Shown: positions 52,654 to 61,860 of the stretch, piece after piece | How positions within the stretch are numbered: position 1 is the first letter of the stretch | How the letters are laid out: every line of letters begins with the position of its first letter | NCBI RefSeq assembly: GCF_008370255.1 | Contig: NZ_SEUI01000003.1 | Span: 337,531-400,881 of the forward strand | From: Pseudoalteromonas sp. FUC4 | GTDB lineage: Bacteria > Pseudomonadota > Gammaproteobacteria > Enterobacterales > Alteromonadaceae | DNA length: 63,351 nucleotides | Direction: 5' to 3' | Translations under genes and position numbers: made by a program | The notes under the pieces: generated by a model | The model's input: only the letters and a program-made list of their open reading frames with translations | Database searches by the model: none | What the model was told of the DNA's origin: nothing

Positions 52654-53388
52654 ATGGCAGAGCAAATAAATAAAGCCCTTAAAAGTGCCGTGCTAGAAAT
52701 GAAAGGACTTAGTAAAGTATTTGAAACTGATGAGCTGCAAACTTATGCGCTGCGCAGTATTGAATTGAAAGTTTACAGCGGTGAATATTTGTCTATATCT
52801 GGGCCATCTGGGTGCGGAAAATCAACATTATTATCAATCCTAGGTCTACTTGATATGCCAACGAGTGGTGAATATTTTATTGATGGTGTGAATGTTTCTA
52901 AGCTTACACTGAATCAAGCTGCTGACATTAGAAACGCTAAAATAGGATTTATTTTTCAGTCATTTAACTTAATTGATGAACTAAGTGTATTTGATAATGT
53001 GGCATTGCCACTTCGCTACCATCACTCTAAACCAAGCAAGCATGAGATTGCTGAAAAAGTAAAAGCGTGTCTTGAAAAAGTGGGGCTTGGGCATCGAATG
53101 AGCCATAAACCTAGCCAGCTTTCAGGTGGTCAGCAGCAACGTGTTGCCATAGCGCGTGCCTTGGTGGCAGAGCCCACAATTTTGCTGGTGGATGAGCCAA
53201 CAGGTAATCTAGACTCAAAATCGGGCGACCAAGTAATGCAAATATTGACTGACTTAAATAATGGGGGAACAACTATTTGTATGGTAACTCACGATCCTCG
53301 CTATGCCGATATGGCAAGTCGTCAGCTAAAACTCCTTGATGGTGAATTACTTGGTGAAATAGCAGTAAAAGAGCCACTAAACGCTTAA
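52654..53388 (+). CDS. ABC transporter ATPase, MacB/LolD type
   Basis: 244 residues. Walker A GPSGCGKST (about 52-60), Q-loop FIFQSFNLID, signature LSGGQQQRVAIARAL, Walker B ILLVDEPTGNLD and H-loop MVTHDPRYAD. The wording of the DEPTGNLD segment is typical of the MacB/LolD/FtsE group, which works with FtsX-domain permeases. AAGGA at 52641-52645 fits the ATG at 52654 best; an ATG nine bases earlier overlaps this site. It starts just after the adaptor stop, so the genes are co-transcribed. Cytoplasmic ATPase driving the export system. Confidence 0.95.
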   Translation: MAEQINKALKSAVLEMKGLSKVFETDELQTYALRSIELKVYSGEYLSISGPSGCGKSTLLSILGLLDMPTSGEYFIDGVNVSKLTLNQAADIRNAKIGFIFQSFNLIDELSVFDNVALPLRYHHSKPSKHEIAEKVKACLEKVGLGHRMSHKPSQLSGGQQQRVAIARALVAEPTILLVDEPTGNLDSKSGDQVMQILTDLNNGGTTICMVTHDPRYADMASRQLKLLDGELLGEIAVKEPLNA

Positions 53389-53482
53389 ATAAAATTGCTC
53401 TTTATCAGCGAGAATAAAATGGAATATGTGAAAGGTTTAAAACATAAACCGCGATTAATCAATTACTCAAAGGAGTGAGGTA

Positions 53483-55915
53483 ATGACTTATAATTTTAAA
53501 AATGCATTACTCAATATTACAAGACATAAAATTTATAGCGTAAGTGTTGTCGCAACCTTAAGTATTGTATTGGCGGCGTTAATTACAGTACTAACGCTTG
53601 CGTATATTATGCTGATAAAGCCACTCCCTTATCCTGAACAAACGCGTTTAGTTAAAGCTGAGTACGCTCAAATAGATTCAACAGGGACGCTTAATACGCG
53701 TGCATTTAATTACCCTGCGCTAATTGATTTATATAAAAATCATAACGTATTTGAACAAGTCGCTTTGGTGTATTACGCACAACAACGCCTTGATGATGTA
53801 GCTGGCTTACCCATCGTAAATACGTCATTTGTAACACCGCAGTGGTTTGATTTATTTGCTATTAAGTTGCATTTAGGTCGAGGCTTTAGTCAAAAAGAGA
53901 AACTAGACAGCTTTAACCCAGTAGCAGTGATCAGCTATCAAACATGGATAAATGATTTTGCTGCTAAAGAAGATATTATTGGGCAAAGGCTGGGTGTAGG
54001 AGGGCAGCAATTTAAAATTATTGGTGTAGCTGCTGCCAATTTTAAAGCTCCAGCCCTTATTAAAACAGGCCAAGAAACGGCTATATGGCTGCCTTGGGAT
54101 TACAATTTAACATCTGAAGAGGCAAAACCTTTTTGGTGGAATCGTTATTCAGACAGTCATTTAGTTGCTAAATTACCAAGCAATACAAATCTATTGCAAG
54201 CCAGTAAAAAGCTATCTCAGTATGTTGATAGTGTGTGGCAACAACATATTACAACAGAGGCATTTTTTTCCGGTTGGCATATTCAGCTTGAGCTTAATCC
54301 ACTGCAAAATGTGATATTAAAAGAAACGCCGAAAAATATTTATTGGCTTATTTTAGCTGTGCTAGGTTTGGTTATTATTGCGTGTGTAAACATTAGCAAT
54401 GTATTTATTGTTCGTACAGCTGCGCGTAAGCATACCTTAGCACTAAGTGCTGCTGTAGGCGCAACACGGTTTATTTTGTTTAAACAATTTTGGCTTGAAA
54501 TTGTATTATTAATAGGAAGTTCAAGCTTTATAGGCCTTACTTTATCCGCTGTTATTTTGGCTGAGTTGAGTCATTTAGCTCAGGCTATATTACCTCGAGC
54601 AAGTGAGTTGTCGGTTAATATGGCCTCAGTACTTATTGCGGTACTGAGCTGTTTAATACTGAGCACTCTATTTGCCTATTTGTGTACGCGTATTATTAAT
54701 TATCGTGAACTAATCGGTGGCTTAAAGTCAGCAGGAAAAGGCAAAACTGTACAGGTAAGTAAGCGTATTTGGCAAAGTTTGGTGGTATTTCAGGTCGCCA
54801 TCACATGTACCTTATTATTTATTAATCTTTTAATCTTCAACGTTAATAACGCCAATATAAAAGAAGCTTTCACACTGCCTATTAAGCAACTCACTAGTGT
54901 TGAAATTAATTTAGCTAATTATTTATCAGCAGACAGAGAAAAGGCAAACCAAGTACTAAATCAAGCAGCTAATGAAATAGCTTTATTGCCAGAAGTAGCT
55001 CAAATTAGCCGCTCATCTTCACCTATCAATGATAATTTAATTACCTGGTCACTCATTGAAGTCGCGAACAATAAACTGGTGCTCCCGTTTGGCAAAGCCG
55101 TTGACGAGCATTATTTTTCAGTGCTTAAACAACCCATACTACAAGGGCGTAGTTTTTCAGCTGAAGATGTTAAAAGTGACGCTAATGTAATCGTTATCAA
55201 TGATGTACTTGCCAAGCAGCTATCAAGTGATGGTAATGCGTTAGGGATGCGCTTAAGTTTTGATATTACATCTGGTCGTGAAAGCGACTTAACAATTATA
55301 GGTATTGTTAAGGCGATGCCAATTCCAGGTAAAGCACTAAAAGAGCCAAAAGCCTTTTTGACTCGTCAAGGGTATCGCTCATTTATTATAGAGCTCAAAA
55401 ATAATCAACAATTAAAAAAGCAAACGCTCAATACATTACTGCAAAAAATAGATGCAGGTATTTCGGTGCATAAACTTGAGTCGCTAAATTCTCAGCGTGA
55501 TACTGCACTGTTTCGACAATACGTTGTATCAGCTACAACGATAATGCTAATTGTTGCGACAATAGTATTAACCAGCATTGGCTTGGTGAGTATTATGCGT
55601 TACTCAGTGCAGTTACGACGTGCAGAAATTGGCATTCATTTGTGTATAGGCGCTAAACCGCTAGATTTATTTTTATTAGTATTTAAGCAAAGTGGTGCTG
55701 CTATTTTGATAGGGGTTTTATTAAGTGTTGGTATTTTACTTTTACTGCAACAGCAATTACAAAATATAGCTAATACAGTACCTACGCTAACTCAGCTAGT
55801 ATTATTCCTTACTACCTTAATATTTGTAGTAACTCTTGGTGCAATAGCATGTTACTTACCTCTAAATGCACAATTAAAGCGCCCAGCAATTACAGGCATA
55901 CAAAGCGAAAGCTAA
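53483..55915 (+). CDS. MacB-like ABC transporter permease with two FtsX domains
   Basis: 810 residues. An N-terminal helix (SVVATLSIVLAALITVLTLA) is followed by a MacB_PCD periplasmic domain (about 40-265), an FtsX block of helices about 285-405 (IYWLILAVLGLVIIACVNIS, then FWLEIVLLIGSSSFIGL), a linking helix about 430, a second periplasmic domain (about 460-665) and a C-terminal FtsX block (about 680-800). The duplicated layout, with both halves in one chain, distinguishes it from E. coli MacB, which is fused to its ATPase. AAAGGAG before the ATG is strong. It lies 94 bp after the ATPase gene. Substrate unknown; a peptide, lipid or toxic compound is plausible. Confidence 0.92.
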   Translation: MTYNFKNALLNITRHKIYSVSVVATLSIVLAALITVLTLAYIMLIKPLPYPEQTRLVKAEYAQIDSTGTLNTRAFNYPALIDLYKNHNVFEQVALVYYAQQRLDDVAGLPIVNTSFVTPQWFDLFAIKLHLGRGFSQKEKLDSFNPVAVISYQTWINDFAAKEDIIGQRLGVGGQQFKIIGVAAANFKAPALIKTGQETAIWLPWDYNLTSEEAKPFWWNRYSDSHLVAKLPSNTNLLQASKKLSQYVDSVWQQHITTEAFFSGWHIQLELNPLQNVILKETPKNIYWLILAVLGLVIIACVNISNVFIVRTAARKHTLALSAAVGATRFILFKQFWLEIVLLIGSSSFIGLTLSAVILAELSHLAQAILPRASELSVNMASVLIAVLSCLILSTLFAYLCTRIINYRELIGGLKSAGKGKTVQVSKRIWQSLVVFQVAITCTLLFINLLIFNVNNANIKEAFTLPIKQLTSVEINLANYLSADREKANQVLNQAANEIALLPEVAQISRSSSPINDNLITWSLIEVANNKLVLPFGKAVDEHYFSVLKQPILQGRSFSAEDVKSDANVIVINDVLAKQLSSDGNALGMRLSFDITSGRESDLTIIGIVKAMPIPGKALKEPKAFLTRQGYRSFIIELKNNQQLKKQTLNTLLQKIDAGISVHKLESLNSQRDTALFRQYVVSATTIMLIVATIVLTSIGLVSIMRYSVQLRRAEIGIHLCIGAKPLDLFLLVFKQSGAAILIGVLLSVGILLLLQQQLQNIANTVPTLTQLVLFLTTLIFVVTLGAIACYLPLNAQLKRPAITGIQSES

Positions 55916-56057
55916 AACTTTTGTACAGCATGGCTTTTAAATGGTAGCAAGCCCTAGCACTTACAAAGTAAAACCCAACGAACTGGGATGCTAATAAATA
56001 ATTGAACTATTGGTAATAGTTAATCGTATTATAATAATTATTCCCGCTTTATTCCGA

Positions 56058-56091
56058 TGTTGCGCTTAATTCAGGTATTATTTGCGCAACA
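56058..56091. promoter_or_regulatory. Inverted repeat before the desaturase gene
   Basis: TGTTGCGC (56058-56065) and GCGCAACA (56084-56091), perfect 8-bp arms separated by 18 bp, ending 20 bp before the ATG. It could be a leader hairpin or an operator. Confidence 0.45.
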
Positions 56092-56111
56092 AGGTTTTTA
56101 AGACATTATAT

Positions 56112-57101
56112 ATGACCCAATTAACTGCCAAGCAAAATATTCAAGCGATTGTGAAAGCCATAAAAGCAGAAGAGGCATCACTTCGCCAAAAGCATCCATT
56201 ACTTGCACATCAAAATATCTTAGGGTTAATCATTTTATTGCTGTCGCTGAGTGCTCTTATTGGCGTTGGGGTTTTATATTATTTAGCCATAATACCTGCT
56301 TGGGTGTGCATAGTGCTTGCGGCTATTGCTGCGTCTATTTCCCATGAGTTAGAACACGATCTTATACATAAACAATACTTTAGTAACCAGCCGTTTATGC
56401 ATAATTTTATGATGCTAACAGTATGGTTAATGCGGCCAAATACTATTAGCCCGTGGTACCGACGTAAAATGCATTTACACCATCACAAAACCTCAGGCAC
56501 ACAACAAGACTTAGAAGAACGCTTGGTGGGCAACGGTATTAAAAACCCATTTATGCGTGCGCTAGTTATTGTAGATGGGTTATTAGGGTTAGTTATTTCT
56601 ACTAAACGTTTTAGAAAAGAAATTAATGGCTTTAGTTTTTCGAGTGTTTTTAATGCGGGGTTTCCGGTAACAACTGCGTATTTTGCTATTTTATACAGCG
56701 TTATTGTGTTTCATATCGTGGATTTATTTATACCACTTTCGCTAAATTCGCCTAGCTGGTTGTTAAGCACAATGAACGTGTTTGAATTTTTAATGGTTGT
56801 ACTTATTGTGCCTAATATTATTCGCTCAAGCTCGCTTAACTTTGTTACCTCAAGCATGCATTACTATGGCGGCGTTAATAACATGCTTGAGCAAACACAC
56901 GTGCTAACGAGTCGTTTATTTATGCCGTTTCACTTGTTTTGTTTTAACTTTGGTAAAACGCATACCATTCATCATTTTGTGCCAAATCAGCCATTTTATT
57001 TACGTCAAATGTTAAGTGAGAAAATACTTAAAGTAATGGCACAACACAACGTGCGCTTTAACGATTTTGACAGCATTAAAAATGCGAATGCTTATAAATA
57101 A
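56112..57101 (+). CDS. Fatty-acid desaturase / alkane-hydroxylase-like membrane di-iron protein
   Basis: 329 residues. Three histidine boxes are visible: HELEHDLIH (about 77-85), HLHHH (about 122-126) and HTIHH (about 283-287), the order and spacing of membrane-bound di-iron desaturases and hydroxylases. Several membrane segments (LGLIILLLSLSALIGVGVLY, PAWVCIVLAAIAASI, VTTAYFAILYSVIVFHIVDL) surround them. It would insert a double bond or hydroxyl into a lipid tail using oxygen; the exact substrate is unknown. Start at ATG 56112; the ribosome site is weak, while a GTG/TTG extension upstream lacks support. Monocistronic; no electron-transfer partner is adjacent. Confidence 0.85.
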   Translation: MTQLTAKQNIQAIVKAIKAEEASLRQKHPLLAHQNILGLIILLLSLSALIGVGVLYYLAIIPAWVCIVLAAIAASISHELEHDLIHKQYFSNQPFMHNFMMLTVWLMRPNTISPWYRRKMHLHHHKTSGTQQDLEERLVGNGIKNPFMRALVIVDGLLGLVISTKRFRKEINGFSFSSVFNAGFPVTTAYFAILYSVIVFHIVDLFIPLSLNSPSWLLSTMNVFEFLMVVLIVPNIIRSSSLNFVTSSMHYYGGVNNMLEQTHVLTSRLFMPFHLFCFNFGKTHTIHHFVPNQPFYLRQMLSEKILKVMAQHNVRFNDFDSIKNANAYK

Positions 57102-57481
57102 TTACCTCCAACATTAGGAGGTCTTACATTGCTATTCTTATTTTATAATCTGAATAGCAATTATGTACCAAGCCTATTACTCTCTAGCTTCTTCTATCCA
57201 CCACCGCGCTTATTAAAACTCACTTTACGTGCGTTGGTTGACTATTCAATGCCATTTTTAAATCAACAAAAGCAAAAATGGTAGGCCTAATTAGCGCTAA
57301 ATCTTTACACTAAAAATAGATAAAGCCCCCCATAGTTGGGCATCTAGCTTAAATGGGATTGATTATTGTAGAGCCTTCAGTAATAGTGGTTATAGGGCGA
57401 ACTAATTATGTTCTCAATAATACATAAGGTCTCGTGCTCATCAATATTATAAAACCAATAAATATAATAAGGACAAACAGG
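57102..57481. other. Gene-free gap, 380 bp, with two small hairpins
   Basis: ACCTCC-aacatta-GGAGGT at 57106-57124 and TTGCTATTC..GAATAGCAA near 57129-57161. The first may end the desaturase transcript. The remainder shows no gene; it should hold the promoter of the amidohydrolase. Confidence 0.45.
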
Positions 57482-58774
57482 ATGAAAAAATCACTAATTT
57501 CAGTAGCGCTGGGCTTTGCTGCCCTAAGTGCATTTAATGCCAATGCAAACATTGATCAGCAAGTGAAAAAGGTAGAGCAACAGGTTATTGATTGGCGACG
57601 TGATTTTCATCAAAATCCTGAGCTTGGAAATCGCGAAACCCGCACAGCAGGTATTGTCACTAAGCACTTAAAGTCGCTGGGTATGGAAGTACAAACAGGG
57701 ATTGCTCATACAGGTGTTGTGGGGCTATTAAAAGGTGCAAAGCCTGGCCCTACGGTAATGTTACGCGCAGATATGGATGCACTGCCAGTTACCGAAAAAG
57801 CCGATGTTGATTTTAAATCAACTAAAACGACTAATTATCGTGGTGTTGATGTAGGTATAATGCATGCTTGTGGGCACGACACGCACGTGGCCATGCTAAT
57901 GGGCGCTGCACAAGTGCTTGCAAATATGAAAGATGAGCTACACGGTAATATTATGTTTGTATTTCAGCCTGCAGAAGAAGGCGCACCAGAGGGGGAAGAA
58001 GGTGGCGCTGAGCTAATGCTTAAAGAAGGCATATTTAAACAATACAAACCAGAAGCTGCTTTTGGGTTGCACATAACATCTAGTTTGCACAGCGGTAAAA
58101 TTGGCTATAGAAGTGGCCCTGCAATGGCCAGTGCAGACCGATTTGAAATAACTGTGCATGGCAAGCAGGCACATGGCTCTGCACCGTGGACAGGGGTTGA
58201 CCCAATTGCCGCAGCTGCGCAAATAGTAACAGGCGTTAATCATATTGTTAGTCGCCAAATCAACATTACCAAAGAGCCTGCTATTGTCTCGTTTGGTAAG
58301 ATAGCGGGTGGGGTACGTAATAATATTATTCCTGAAGAAGTTGAAATGGTAGGCACAATTCGTAATTTTGATATGGATAACCGAGCACAAATATTTGAAA
58401 AAATAAAAACCACAGCCACGCACATTGCTAAATCGTCAGGTGCTACTGCAGAGGTACACATTCACGAAGGTTATCCGGTAACGATTAATAACCCAAAGTT
58501 AACTGCGCAAATGTTACCTAGTCTTAAGAAAGCAGCAGGTAATGAAAACGTAGTTGAAATGGGAAAAATAACTGGCGCAGAAGACTTTTCGTTTTACGCA
58601 TTAGAAGTGCCAAGTGTATTTGTATTTTTAGGCGGTACACCTAGTGAGCAAGATTTAAATACAGTGGCTAGCAATCACTCCCCTTATTTTTATGCCGACG
58701 AATCATCGTTTAAAGTAGGCACTAAGGCGCTTAGCCTATTAGCTGTTGATTATTTAAACGCACATAAAAAATAA
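57482..58774 (+). CDS. Exported M20-family amidohydrolase/peptidase
   Basis: 430 residues. The signal peptide is MKKSLISVALGFAALSAFNANA. Then WRRDFHQNPELGNRETRTAG, MLRADMDALPVTE and MHACGHDTHVAMLMGAAQVL (metal ligands His, Asp-site) and the segment VFQPAEEGAPEGEEGGAELM (catalytic Glu). This is the hippurate hydrolase/N-acyl-amino-acid amidohydrolase branch (M20D). It would hydrolyse N-acyl amino acids or small peptides in the periplasm or outside. Start at ATG 57482 with AAGGAC upstream, chosen because the signal peptide begins there. Monocistronic with hairpin after it. Confidence 0.93.
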   Translation: MKKSLISVALGFAALSAFNANANIDQQVKKVEQQVIDWRRDFHQNPELGNRETRTAGIVTKHLKSLGMEVQTGIAHTGVVGLLKGAKPGPTVMLRADMDALPVTEKADVDFKSTKTTNYRGVDVGIMHACGHDTHVAMLMGAAQVLANMKDELHGNIMFVFQPAEEGAPEGEEGGAELMLKEGIFKQYKPEAAFGLHITSSLHSGKIGYRSGPAMASADRFEITVHGKQAHGSAPWTGVDPIAAAAQIVTGVNHIVSRQINITKEPAIVSFGKIAGGVRNNIIPEEVEMVGTIRNFDMDNRAQIFEKIKTTATHIAKSSGATAEVHIHEGYPVTINNPKLTAQMLPSLKKAAGNENVVEMGKITGAEDFSFYALEVPSVFVFLGGTPSEQDLNTVASNHSPYFYADESSFKVGTKALSLLAVDYLNAHKK

Positions 58775-58783
58775 TTTAGGCGC

Positions 58784-58812
58784 ACCACGTTACGCTATTA
58801 GCTTAACGTGGT
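58784..58812 (+). terminator. Hairpin after the amidohydrolase gene
   Basis: ACCACGTTA..TAACGTGGT, 9-bp perfect stem with an 11-nt loop; followed by ATTGCTGTTTTATTT, only partly T-rich. Probable weak terminator. Confidence 0.6.
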
Positions 58813-59008
58813 ATTGCTGTTTTATTTAAAACATCGGATCATGTTTGTAGCACTTGCTCAACTTTGAAAAAATCACTCTAAAGAATTAAAAATCTAACCG
58901 AACATACAAATGAACCGGCGAGCAGTTTTTTATATTTTAAAAATAATGAATCGATATTGCCGGTCTTATATCTCGATTCAATCTTCATAAGCATTAAGGA
59001 TTTAAATA

Positions 59009-59422
59009 ATGGAAATTACTGGAAGCTGTTACTGTGGTGAAATTAAATACCAAGCAAAGTCTCAAAATAACAACGCACTTGTTTGCCATTGTAGTGATTG
59101 CCAACGTATGTCGAGCGGCCCATTTAGAGCCGTTATAATTGCAGAGCCAAATTCGGTCGTGTTTACTCAAGGTGAGCCAAAAGAGTTTGTTAAAACAGCG
59201 CAAAGCGGTAACAAGCGTGCGCAAGGTTTCTGTGGCACATGTGGAACAACACTTTATGCAACTAACGAAGCTAAAGCTGACCGTGTATATGGCTTGCGTA
59301 TTGGTGCGGTTGATCAGCGTGATCAGTTTACACCAACAGCACAAATTTGGACTAAATCAACATTGAGTTGGTTGAGCGGCTTACACGAAGTACCTGCGTT
59401 TGATACAACCCCACAAAACTAG
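59009..59422 (+). CDS. GFA (CENP-V) family protein
   Basis: 137 residues. Zinc cysteines: GSCYCGEIKY, LVCHCSDCQRMSSGPF, GFCGTCGTTLYA. Related to but clearly different from the GFA protein at 46724 (about a quarter identical by eye), so an old paralogue rather than a recent copy. Function of the family is mostly unproven. AAGGA before ATG 59009 supports the start. Followed by a small hypothetical gene on the same strand with about 100 bp between. Confidence 0.9.
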   Translation: MEITGSCYCGEIKYQAKSQNNNALVCHCSDCQRMSSGPFRAVIIAEPNSVVFTQGEPKEFVKTAQSGNKRAQGFCGTCGTTLYATNEAKADRVYGLRIGAVDQRDQFTPTAQIWTKSTLSWLSGLHEVPAFDTTPQN

Positions 59423-59519
59423 TTAGTTGGGGTTATCAGTATTACTTTTTTAGTAAGTGATTTGAAATTTATTTAACCAAATGACTGTCTACTTATAAGT
59501 CAGTCATTTGGAGAATAAT

Positions 59520-59741
59520 ATGTGTAGTTCACCTAAAAGCAGCCGAGCAGTTAAAAAAACAGCCATTAGTTTTAATGATGAGCTTACTCAAGAGCAGCGC
59601 TTACGTTTTGCTGCAAAAGCTAATTTAGCGCAAGAGCGCCGTGAACAGCGTGAAGCAACGAATAAACGCTATGAGCAAAAGCACGCGAGTAGTAAACCTT
59701 CATCTGGTTTATTTTCGTGGTTACAGCAGCTAGTTAGCTGA
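59520..59741 (+). CDS. Small basic hypothetical protein, 73 residues
   Basis: Family not recognised. It is highly charged and helical (LTQEQRLRFAAKANLAQERR, EQREATNKRYEQKHA), with a Ser/Lys-rich start (MCSSPKSSRAVKK) and a short hydrophobic end GLFSWLQQLVS that could touch a membrane. Start at ATG 59520 with GGAG 6 nt upstream. Its last 12 bases overlap the 3' end of the convergent nimT-like gene. The good ribosome site favours a real gene; role unknown. Confidence 0.7.
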   Translation: MCSSPKSSRAVKKTAISFNDELTQEQRLRFAAKANLAQERREQREATNKRYEQKHASSKPSSGLFSWLQQLVS

Positions 59742-60926
59742 TTTAGCTAAAGTGGTGTTTTTACCACTGCCTAAACCACATAAAGCACACAGTACTCCGG
59801 CAATAGCGCACAGCCATAATGGCGCACTCCAACTACCTGTTGTAGTGTGTAATGCACCAGCTAGCATAGGCCCAATAGCGGCGAGTAAATAGCCTACGCT
59901 TTGCGACATACCTGAAAGCGACGCTGCTTGTTGCGAATCGTCAGTTCGTAAACTAATAAACGACAGCCCCAATATAAAACATGCCCCAGAGCAAAAGCCC
60001 AGCATTAGGGTCCAAACAAAAGCAAAGCTAGGCATGTAAAGCAGCCCCAATGCACTGAGTGCACTCAACATGGCTAAAGTAAAGCTAAGCGCGCTTTGAT
60101 CTTTTAATTTGGCAAGTAACGGAATTAATATTAAACCCGGTAATGCAGTCGCTATTTGAAAAGCACCATGATAAGCACCTGCTTGGGTAGCTGAGTGACC
60201 GGTTTCGATTAATATGCTTGGTAACCACGTAATAATTATATAATTTAAAAACGAGTTTAAGCCCAGCAGTAGGGTAATTTGCCATGCTAGTAAATAACGC
60301 CATACACTTTTTGACGTGTCAGTGTGTTGAGCAATACTCGCGGGTTTTGTGTGCTTACTTAATTGCGACATCCATACAATAATACTCGCCAAAGTAATAA
60401 GAGCTGATGAGCCCAGCGCAAGTTGCCATCCTAATCCGTTTAACTGACTAAGCGGAAATACCAAAGTGGAAAACCCACCCGATACCACGCCCATAGTAAG
60501 CACGTAGGCTGAGATCATTAACGCAACCTTTGCAGGAAAGTCGCGCTTAATTAAACTTGGTAATAATACGTTTGCGATGGCAATGCCCACACCAATAATA
60601 GCGGTGCCTACAAAAAGCATAGCTGAGGTATTTATTACCCGCGCTGCAACCCCTGCAAGTATAAATAGCAAAGCCACAAACAAGGTGCGCTCTAACCCTT
60701 GCTTTTTAGCAAGAGTTGCGGCCATTGGCGATACAACCGCAAAGGCAATGAGTGGCAATGTTGTTAAAAAACCAGCTTGCGATGCGCTAAGCCCAAAGTG
60801 ATTAATAATTTGTTCAAGCACAGGTGCAATACCTGTAAATGTGGCGCGTAAATTTGCGGCAATAAGTAATATGCCAAGCACAAGTAATATGCCAGCAAAG
60901 CGTGATTTAGGTTTGTTATTTAACAA
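59730..60926 (-). CDS. nimT: MFS transporter of the CynX/NimT family
   Basis: 398 residues with 12 membrane helices. The opening LLIAANLRATFTGIAPVLEQI, the segment GVGIAIANVLLPSLIKRDFP and LSGMSQSVGYLLAAIGPML closely follow E. coli NimT (YeaN), which exports 2-nitroimidazole. TTG at 60926 is the only plausible start: an in-frame TAA lies 15 bp upstream and no ATG precedes the first helix. No Shine-Dalgarno is evident, so basal translation should be low. Divergent from an AraC regulator resembling NimR, the same arrangement as E. coli nimT-nimR. It may export a small organic anion or nitro-aromatic compound. Confidence 0.88.
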   Translation of the reverse strand: MLNNKPKSRFAGILLVLGILLIAANLRATFTGIAPVLEQIINHFGLSASQAGFLTTLPLIAFAVVSPMAATLAKKQGLERTLFVALLFILAGVAARVINTSAMLFVGTAIIGVGIAIANVLLPSLIKRDFPAKVALMISAYVLTMGVVSGGFSTLVFPLSQLNGLGWQLALGSSALITLASIIVWMSQLSKHTKPASIAQHTDTSKSVWRYLLAWQITLLLGLNSFLNYIIITWLPSILIETGHSATQAGAYHGAFQIATALPGLILIPLLAKLKDQSALSFTLAMLSALSALGLLYMPSFAFVWTLMLGFCSGACFILGLSFISLRTDDSQQAASLSGMSQSVGYLLAAIGPMLAGALHTTTGSWSAPLWLCAIAGVLCALCGLGSGKNTTLAKSAN

Positions 60927-61032
60927 AAGGGAAGACCATTAAAGCTAATACTTAATGGGCGCTAGTATAAAGGCTTAGCAAAAACTATAATTTAGAGATA
61001 ATGACATTAAATAACTAAAAACAGACAAAACT

Positions 61033-61824
61033 ATGTTTGATGCAATTGGCTGGGACGACATTAAAAATTTTGAAATTATGGCGCAGCCCATAATAGCCAA
61101 AATTGAGCATGCCCATGCAAGTCACGAAATACCACTACATACCCATCCAAAAGGGCAATTAATTTTAGCGCTACATGGTTATGTAACGTGTGAAGTGTCG
61201 GCCAAAATGTGGATGGTGCCTACGCACAGTGCAATTTGGATCCCAGCACAAAAGGTGCATAGTAATAGGGCATCTGATAACGCGCAGCTTTGTCATTTAT
61301 TTATTGATAGTAGTAAAAACGGTATGCCGTTAAATACCTGTACGTTAGCTATTACGCCGCTGGTTAAAGAGCTAATGTGTGAGTTGGCTGGGCATAATCA
61401 GCACTATACTTTAAATAGTAAAACAGCAAGTTTAGCGCAGGTGTTATTTGATCAACTTATTGAAATGCCCGTACAACCACTTGATTTTGTATTATCTAAA
61501 AACGAGGTAATTCAAACCATGAGCGATCAGCTTATAAACAACCCAAACAATCGAAAAACACTACCACAATGGGCTAAGCAGTTTGCATTGACTGAGCGCA
61601 CATTAGCGCGGTTAATTAAAAAAGAAACCGGTATGACATTTGGAAAATGGCGTACGCAATTGCATATAATTACAGCCTTAAAAGCGCTTTCTGATAAGCA
61701 AAGTGTGCAGCAGGTGTCGGAGTTATTAGGGTATGAGTCGGTGAGTGCATTTATTACTATGTTTAAAAAGGTAATGAAAAAGTCGCCCATGAAATACATG
61801 AGCGACTTAAATCAGTTAAATTAG
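61033..61824 (+). CDS. nimR: AraC-family regulator, NimR-like
   Basis: 263 residues. N-terminal cupin (about 25-110: ASHEIPLHTHPKGQLILALH, VPTHSAIWIPAQKVHS) and C-terminal AraC HTH (about 165-260: LPQWAKQFALTERTLARLIK, VQQVSELLGYESVSAFITMF). This cupin-plus-HTH arrangement is that of the YeaM/NimR group, whose E. coli member represses nimT. The 106-bp divergent gap with the MFS gene is the expected site of control. ATG 61033 has a poor ribosome site; a second Met at codon 16 is an alternative. Role as repressor is inferred from E. coli. Confidence 0.88.
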   Translation: MFDAIGWDDIKNFEIMAQPIIAKIEHAHASHEIPLHTHPKGQLILALHGYVTCEVSAKMWMVPTHSAIWIPAQKVHSNRASDNAQLCHLFIDSSKNGMPLNTCTLAITPLVKELMCELAGHNQHYTLNSKTASLAQVLFDQLIEMPVQPLDFVLSKNEVIQTMSDQLINNPNNRKTLPQWAKQFALTERTLARLIKKETGMTFGKWRTQLHIITALKALSDKQSVQQVSELLGYESVSAFITMFKKVMKKSPMKYMSDLNQLN

Positions 61825-61860
61825 CTTAGCCCTTAAGTGAGCTTAGCCTTTAAATAAGCA

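Noticed and set aside
53419..53478. 19-codon mini-frame between the ABC ATPase and permease genes
   Set aside because: Too short and without distinctive features; its end simply overlaps the permease ribosome site.
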